Shown here: piece after piece, positions 1 to 5,600 of the stretch
Numbering within the stretch: the stretch's first letter is position 1
Layout: every line of letters starts with the position of its first letter
From: Deltaproteobacteria bacterium
GTDB lineage: Bacteria; Desulfobacterota; Desulfobacteria; Desulfobacterales; C00003060
Reading direction: 5' to 3'
DNA: 7,221 nucleotides
Assembly: GCA_019309815.1 (NCBI GenBank)
Contig: JAFDFO010000102.1
Span: 1-7,221, forward strand
Made by a program: the position numbers and the translations under genes
The notes under the pieces: model-generated
Database searches by the model: none
Told to the model about the DNA's origin: nothing
The model's input: the letters and a program-made list of their open reading frames with translations, nothing else

Positions 1-1337
1 AGGACTATAGGAGTCAATGCTGCTGTTGCAGAGAGCATAAGACTCAGCGGGAATATCCAACCCGAACTTCCACCGGGTTGCCCATCAGCAGCCGTGGCAA
101 TGAAGCAACTGATACCATTTCCCTCAGCCAATGGATCCGAGCCACCGTCTGTAATTCCGGTTGCCTGACCTGCCCCTCCGGTCCTGGAGATCACGAAGTC
201 GCGCGTTTCGCTGAAGCCCAGATTGCCACCTGCATCCTCTGCTATGACTCTCCAGTAGACAGTGCCGTTTCCCTCTACCATGTCTACAATTGACTCCCAT
301 TCCTCTTTTGTCGGTTTGAGAGGGTTCCCAGCCAGCCAGACCTGCTCTCCAGAGGGCAAAGCCAAGGTGTCGCCGGAGACAAGGTCTGAATTCTTGGAAA
401 ACTCAACCCGGGACTTATCATAACCGACACACTCCCATGTAAAGGTAGGAATTGACCTTGTTGACAGGACTACTTTCTTGTTCGGGCCGATTAAGACGAC
501 ATATTGGCATTCGGCCAAGAAGATTTCTCCATCAGCCATCCAGGCTATGTTGTTCCCGCTGATGCCCGGATATCTGTCCGCAAGGCTATTATCTGTGATC
601 TGACGATATTGTCTGGAGTAACTACTGTAGAGGAAAATTTCGCCATCCTGGCCGTCATGTCGTGTTGAGACCCTCAGGTTACCGTCGCTTCTGGGACTGG
701 CTCTCTTTACCCCATCAGGATTGATGATGATTTTTCCGTCGCTGGGTCGATACATGTATATCGTCGTGTTCCTGATGTTGCCCCCTTGAACCCATATCAC
801 GGCTTCATCATTAATCATTGGCAACTTGTCATCGAGGTGATTGCCCGGATCAACTTCCGCAGACAGTGCCATTCTTGTCTGAGTATTCGCGTCGTACAGA
901 AAGATCTCACCAGGCTCCATCAAACCATCATTGGATATCTGTGAGGCCCAGACAACCCATCCATTTGCGATTTGCGGGAACGTTTCCTCAGCACCGCGAT
1001 CTGAGATTCTTTGCGTTTGGCTGCCATCCCAGATGAATACGTCCCATTCGCCACCGTTGTAACCCCGCCACACGACATAGTGACCGTCAGTTTGAGCCGA
1101 GACATCGTCTTCGTCATTATCCGTAATCTGGATCGTCGTTCCGGTTACCATATTGTACAAGAATACTTCCCAGTCACTGCCATCGTATCCCTGCCAGACC
1201 ACAAAATTGCCCTTCACGTGGGGAAGACTGTCTTCAATAGAATTAGCCGTCACCTGTGTTATGGTCGTGCCAGCCCAAGCCACTGGTACAACCAGGACAA
1301 TCAATAATATGGTTAGCAATAGTAATGCTGATCTCAT
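1..1337 (-). CDS. Exported TolB-like beta-propeller protein with Ig/FN3-like domain and CFI-box tail, partial at 3' end
   Basis: The frame is open from an ATG at 1337 to the left edge, giving 445 complete codons; the true C-terminus is outside the window. The start is supported by a strong Shine-Dalgarno site and by a signal peptide immediately after it (residues 1-22, cleavage predicted after AWA). Residues about 27-276 hold six degenerate repeats of the pattern P-x-I-x-G-N-x-V-V-W ... E-I-F-L-Y-D ... Q-I-T-D-N, typical of TolB/PD40-like beta-propeller proteins. Residues about 278-383 look like an Ig/FN3-type beta-sandwich (FTWE early, VYWRVIAED late). A CFIATAA motif at residues 411-417 is followed by a Gly/Ser linker and a hydrophobic stretch from Trp427. 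No catalytic residues were recognised. The family suggests an envelope-associated or secreted binding protein; the ligand is unknown. It begins 16 bases after the upstream gene's stop codon, so the two are probably one operon. Confidence 0.88.
   Translation of the reverse strand, partial: MRSALLLLTILLIVLVVPVAWAGTTITQVTANSIEDSLPHVKGNFVVWQGYDGSDWEVFLYNMVTGTTIQITDNDEDDVSAQTDGHYVVWRGYNGGEWDVFIWDGSQTQRISDRGAEETFPQIANGWVVWASQISNDGLMEPGEIFLYDANTQTRMALSAEVDPGNHLDDKLPMINDEAVIWVQGGNIRNTTIYMYRPSDGKIIINPDGVKRASPRSDGNLRVSTRHDGQDGEIFLYSSYSRQYRQITDNSLADRYPGISGNNIAWMADGEIFLAECQYVVLIGPNKKVVLSTRSIPTFTWECVGYDKSRVEFSKNSDLVSGDTLALPSGEQVWLAGNPLKPTKEEWESIVDMVEGNGTVYWRVIAEDAGGNLGFSETRDFVISRTGGAGQATGITDGGSDPLAEGNGISCFIATAADGQPGGSSGWIFPLSLMLSATAALTPIV
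3..107 (-). other. CFI-box followed by a hydrophobic C-terminal segment
   Basis: Residues 411-417 are CFIATAA, the core of the CFI-box found at the C-terminus of many exported bacterial proteins. In most such proteins the box continues as YGS and leads into a conserved LRxFRD-type tail. Here it continues as DGQPGGSSG and then a hydrophobic run beginning WIFPLSLMLSATAA. That layout resembles a Gly/Ser linker plus membrane anchor, as in sorting-signal tails. The window ends before any basic cluster could be seen, so an anchor role is an inference. Confidence 0.55.
507..1259 (-). repeat. Six TolB/PD40-like propeller repeats
   Basis: Six repeats of about 35-50 residues cover residues 27-277. Recurring landmarks are GNFVVWQG, GHYVVWRG, NGWVVWAS, EAVIWVQG, GNLRVSTR and GNNIAWMA at the first strand. 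The second strand reads EVFLYN, DVFIWD, EIFLYD, TIYMYR, EIFLYS and EIFLAE. Repeats 1 and 5 close with QITDN. Repeat 5 has lost the Trp of the VVW motif. Six visible repeats fit a six-bladed propeller, though a degenerate extra blade cannot be excluded. Confidence 0.75.
1272..1337 (-). other. Sec signal peptide of the downstream propeller protein
   Basis: The first 22 residues have one Arg at position 2, then a long Leu/Ile/Val core (ALLLLTILLIVLVVPV), and end in AWA before Gly23. This is a classic signal peptidase I site. There is no lipobox Cys, so this is not a lipoprotein. It shows that the protein is exported and supports ATG 1337 as the start. Confidence 0.85.
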
Positions 1338-1346
1338 GATCCGGCC

Positions 1347-1353
1347 CCTCCTT
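1347..1353 (-). promoter_or_regulatory. Ribosome binding site for the downstream gene
   Basis: On the minus strand the sequence AAGGAGG lies nine bases before ATG 1337. It begins directly after the upstream TAA stop (1356-1354), so the stop and the ribosome site are contiguous. This spacing is typical of co-transcribed and possibly translationally linked genes, and no room is left for a promoter or terminator between them. Confidence 0.85.
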
Positions 1354-2637
1354 TTAGGGTCCAGGGATCTCCGCATCATCTATAGGATAGTCTCCACCGT
1401 AGGCACCTATGTCGGTTCCTCCCTCTCCGGCACCGATCGCTGGCGAACCAACTGCCAGATGATAGTCGTCGTTACCCATGTCTTCGAACAGAGGGTCTGC
1501 AAAGATGAGCGTTTCTCCGGGAAGTGCTCCTGAAGCACCGATTGCGGTGCAGCAGAACGGCGTTTCTGTGTGGCATCCTCTTCCCAGTTGGGCTCCTATA
1601 CAGGTTCTTGGTGCCCTTCTGCCACCTGTAGTACAATCAGGTGAAGCACAGGTACCGCACCAGTTTGATAGGAAGTCCTGGTTGTTGGAATAGACTATGT
1701 TGTAGTCACGATACAACTCTGTTGCATAGAAACAGGCCCTGATACCAGCCCTCACATTATAGGCCGAGATGTTATTCTGTATGGGAAACGGCACTGTGGG
1801 AAAGCCTGAGGGCGGGTCATTTATCGCACCTGCAAGGTCGTCAAAGATAATGCCGCCTCCTTTTTCATTTGCAACATCACCATTGTTAATGACCGTATTG
1901 CTCTTGACTTCAGTGGTGTAGTCTCCAAACCGGATGCCACCGAAATGGTTCTTGTAAACAAGATTGTTATCTATGTTTGCCGTGGCGTGTATTACGTTAA
2001 TACCACCGCCGTAGCTGCCCGCACCGTTATGATGGATCTTGTTTTGTCTTATGGTCAGATTGGTCCATTCGGGGACGCCATTGAAGGTGCCCTGGTCATC
2101 CCCTGTACGGATTCCACCCCGTGAGTTGTTGTGGATGTTATTTTCGATAATCTCGAGGTTGTCACAAGTGTTTTGTATGTCGACCCCTCCCATATAGTTA
2201 TTGTTGATCTCATTCTGCCTTATCAACACATTTCCACCGACATATGCCCTCAAAGAAACTCCGGCCCGCTGGCTATAGATGCGGTTTCCTCGAACAACGT
2301 AGTTGCCGGAAATTGCCCCTGGGGTCTCATGGTTGCCTAATACCACGCCGGCGCCGCTAGAGTTGCTGTAAATGTCATTGCCGTACAGGTTCTGAATGTT
2401 TTCTAAGGTGTCGACAACTGTTGAATCAGCGCCCACAACAACAACGCTCGAACCGTATGAAACGGCTACACCCGATGCGTAATTATCATAGATTTCGTTG
2501 CGTTTAATCGTTACCAGGTCAACAGGGCCCACAACATACACCCCTGCACCGATGACCCCAAGTGGCTGAGAACCGGTGAACTCGCCGTTTTCATAGATGT
2601 TGTTATTGTCAAGGATCACATTGCACGGTACCGAGTT
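1354..2637 (-). CDS. C-terminal part of the giant protein: right-handed parallel beta-helix and end cap (continued after frameshift)
   Basis: This frame is open from a possible ATG at 2715, but its first 26 residues are low-quality and read against the upstream gene in another frame. Meaningful beta-helix begins at NSVPC (2637), which continues GIYLQ of the upstream frame. About 427 residues follow, with coil repeats such as NNNIYENGEF, RNEIYDNYASGVAV, QNEINNNYMGGVDI, ENNIHNNSRGGIRT and QNKIHHNGAGSYGGGI. These match the NosD/pectate-lyase-like right-handed beta-helix superfamily. A Cys-rich insert lies at 1659-1549. The end carries the common cap PLF...DYHL...GSPAIGAG...DIGAYGG, then a short acidic tail and TAA. 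No C-terminal sorting signal is seen. It lacks its own ribosome site or signal peptide, so it is not a separate gene. Many beta-helix proteins of this type bind or cleave polysaccharides; no catalytic residues can be assigned here. Confidence 0.88.
   Translation of the reverse strand, partial: NSVPCNVILDNNNIYENGEFTGSQPLGVIGAGVYVVGPVDLVTIKRNEIYDNYASGVAVSYGSSVVVVGADSTVVDTLENIQNLYGNDIYSNSSGAGVVLGNHETPGAISGNYVVRGNRIYSQRAGVSLRAYVGGNVLIRQNEINNNYMGGVDIQNTCDNLEIIENNIHNNSRGGIRTGDDQGTFNGVPEWTNLTIRQNKIHHNGAGSYGGGINVIHATANIDNNLVYKNHFGGIRFGDYTTEVKSNTVINNGDVANEKGGGIIFDDLAGAINDPPSGFPTVPFPIQNNISAYNVRAGIRACFYATELYRDYNIVYSNNQDFLSNWCGTCASPDCTTGGRRAPRTCIGAQLGRGCHTETPFCCTAIGASGALPGETLIFADPLFEDMGNDDYHLAVGSPAIGAGEGGTDIGAYGGDYPIDDAEIPGP
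1549..1659 (-). other. Cysteine-rich insert in the last part of the beta-helix
   Basis: Seven cysteines fall in 37 residues (C-GT-C-ASPD-C, then RT-C, RG-C, F-C-C), just before the end cap. The surrounding beta-helix has few cysteines. In an exported protein this suggests a disulfide-knotted loop protruding from the helix; metal binding is the alternative. I do not recognise a named motif. Confidence 0.6.
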
Positions 2638-5600
2638 CCTGCAAATATATACCCACATTGTTGTTTGAGAAGACCTGGTTCCCGTCAAGGCTGTCCCCGC
2701 CGATTGTGATATCATGGCCTCCCACGCTTCCGCCGTACAACCTCATGCCGGCGTCGCAGTCATGTATCATGTTTCTCCTGATAACCAGTGGGGAAGAAGC
2801 GGGAGTAATTTGGTTCATGAGCGCCCCTCCAATACCCACTCTCCCATAACCAAGATCACAACCTTCAATCGTGGCACCCACAGCACCGTATAGACTGATG
2901 CAGTTCCACCACGTTGTGCCTTTAGCACCAACCTGGCAGTTTCTAATCGTGACGTTGGCCACTTCAGTTACTGTGCCATCCAGTGCGACGATTCCTCCTA
3001 TTCCCGGGCCGCCCGTGAGAACAAATCCGTCCAGGGTTACATTGCTGACACCCTCAAACCGAACAGCCTCAACTGAGTCACCGTGAATAGCCGGACAATC
3101 AGAGTAGTCAGAAGCAGTTGGTTGATTCCAATTCTCGTCCCTCCCTTTCAGGCTTATGTTGGTTTCCATCATGATAGTGCTGGTCTGGTTGTACGGAATC
3201 GCTGCCTGTTTGACGTAGAAAGTCCCTGTTCCATCACCATACTGCTTACAGTAGTTTATGGCTTCCTGAATACTCGTAGCAGCGTTGGATGTTTCATCAT
3301 AAGGAGGCTGGGGGCTCCCATTGTCCCCGTCCACATAATAACTGGAGCCGGTGGGTACGTTGACCGTGAAGTACCAGGTGTCATCAAGTGCCGGGGGGCC
3401 ACTCGCGGCGTCGCCACCATAGTGGAAATCAAATTTGTATTTGCGGACGCCGTCTCCAGCATAGTCTATACTCCTGGAGTAGACGTAATCTTTACCATCC
3501 TGGTAATTGGTGTCTCCTGAATCGACTTCACCCATGTCTAGTTTCTCAAAGGATTCAAAGGTCCCGTTGTCATTCAGGTCTATCCAGACTTCGTTAATAG
3601 TCGGCGGATAGTTGTCAGGGTGCGTATACTCAACACGGAAATTAAAGTAGGACCCGCTGTCTCCAACATCAGGATCAACACCGTCGCTTTCATATCCGGG
3701 ATCACCTGTCCAGGCCAATGTTGGAGGATTCGCTGCCGGCACTACGGCCTTCACAACGACCTGAGACAGCTCACTCATTCCGTCAAGGGTGTCTATTACA
3801 ACCAGTCTGATCGTGTAATCGCCAACCAAATCAGCCGTAAATGTTGGATTAACCAGGGTGGGATCAGAGAGCACGGCTGTGCTGCTGACCGGCTTAGAAA
3901 TCATGGTCCAGTCGTAGGTCAGAGGATAGTCTCCGTCCATATCATAGCTTCCGCTTCCGTCCAATGTCACAAGAGTGTTCGTGAAGACGGCCTGGGTATC
4001 TCCCGCGTCCGCAACCGGGAGCTCATTCCACGGTGGGCTGTACATGCACACAAGTGATATGTCTGCTGATGTGTCTATTACAGTAGCGGTTGTATCTGAG
4101 ACAGAATAAGTGGTCGCCTGGGGTACTTCCGTTGTATCCAGGACCGTGACGGAGATGCTGTTGGCCAAGGCGCCTTTGGTGCCCATGGCACTGCAGCTCG
4201 GGAGCTCTCCGTTGGGGTCAAGTTTCAGAACCCATATGTCATTATAACCCGCACCGTAAGAAGAAGTCATGCCGGTCAAGACATATCCGCCGTCCGCAGT
4301 TTGTCTGGCAAAAGCACCCCAGTCAGAGGTGTATCCACCATATGTCTTATCCCAGGTTACCTGCCCGCTTGAGTCAATCTTGATGATCCAGAGATCAGGC
4401 CCTTCCTCCCCGTCCCACGAAAGATAGGTATGGCCCCCTATGATGTACCCGCCGTCTGCTGTCTGTTGGATGGAGCCAAACTCATCATCTATGCTCGTAG
4501 GGTCAGACCAACTGTATTTGTTCTTCCAGGTTATGTTGCCAACAGAATCCAGCTTCAATACCCATATGTCCGAATCGAAAAAGTCCCAAGACTCTCCGCC
4601 GACAATGTACCCGCCGTCAGCCGTCTGTTGGACAGCATAGGCATACTCATTATCATTGCCACCATATGTCTTCTGCCACTCAATGGTCCCGCCGGAAGCG
4701 AGCTTGAGTACCCAGAAATCATAGCCGTAGTTGCCAGCGACAATGTACCCACCATCAGCCGTCTCTTGGACAGAACGGGCGGCGTCATTGCCGGGTCCGT
4801 CATATGTGTTTTCCCAGACCACATCTCCATTGGCATCGAGTTTCAGTACCCAGGCAACAAGAGATCCGGGGGTACCGTAAGATCTGGTTCCCCCGGCTAC
4901 GATGTAGCCACCATCTGCTGTCTGTTGTATTGAGTAGGCTTCCACCATATTACCTCTTGAGTATTTTTTCTCCCAATCGATAGTTCCGGCAGAATCCAGT
5001 TTCACGACCCAGAAGCCATCCTCGCCAAAAGACCAGCTATTGCCTGCAAAGACGTACCCATCATCTGTGGTTTGCTGCATGGTGAAAGCGTAGTCACCAC
5101 CTGTCCCACCGAACGTTTTCTCCCATGCTACAGTCAGATCGGTATTGAGCTTTAGTATCCACGCATCGGTGTTGCCGGAGCCGAATGATTGCGTTTTACC
5201 TGCGACTATGTAACCGCCATCCGTGGTCTGCTGAATGGATGCAGGATAATCACTTGAGGTGCCCCCGTATGTTCTGGATATGGGCAGCTGATCGGGCGCA
5301 CCTATGATGATTTGATCCGGGGAACTTGACTCTCCCAGGTTGTCTGTAACCACCAGCTCAATGGTGTAATACCCCACCACATCAGCAGTAAATGTAGGAT
5401 CAACAGCAATCGGGTCGGAGAGAACTGCAGTACTCCCGACCGGCTTAGAGATGATGGTCCACAGATATGTTATGGGATCGTGCCCATCCGGATCATAGCT
5501 TTCACTACCATCCAGGCTCACAAGGTCGTTAACAGCCACTGAGTAGTCATCTCCAGCGACGGCTACCGGCGGATAATTCAACAAGGGGGTGAAGGTGCAT

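Larger units (their letters stand above)
1380..3340 (-). other. Right-handed parallel beta-helix domain spanning the frameshift
   Basis: It starts with the entry motif YYVDGDNGS...ATSIQEAINYC, typical of the N-terminal edge of pectate-lyase-like folds, followed by STIMMETNISLKGR and NVTLDGFVLTGG. Coils of 22-30 residues with Asn ladders (NNNIYEN, NNYMGG, NNSRGG) follow and continue across the frame break near 2638. It closes with the DYHL...SPAIGAG...DIGAYGG cap. At about 650 residues it is long for the family. It could be a carbohydrate-binding or carbohydrate-cleaving domain, or purely structural. Confidence 0.85.

Noticed and set aside
1338..1353. Terminator or promoter between the two genes
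   Set aside because: The gap is only 16 bases and is filled by the ribosome site, with no inverted repeat.
818..1533. Plus-strand open frames of 70-126 codons
   Set aside because: They lie opposite well-supported minus-strand domains, lack ribosome sites and encode no recognisable protein.
2609..2660. Programmed ribosomal frameshifting at the break
   Set aside because: There is no slippery run, rare-codon stop context or obvious stem at the site. A single-base insertion explains it more simply, though it cannot be excluded from sequence alone.
2637..2715. ATG at 2715 as a true start of a separate beta-helix protein
   Set aside because: The first 26 residues are not beta-helix-like and lie in the wrong frame of the upstream coding sequence. 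There is no signal peptide or clear ribosome site, and the upstream frame supplies the missing coils.
3083..4933. Plus-strand open frames of up to 167 codons with internal repetition
   Set aside because: Their repetition (for example VPAVCCLLD and VPTISRLLD) is the antisense image of the propeller repeats, not an independent repeat protein.
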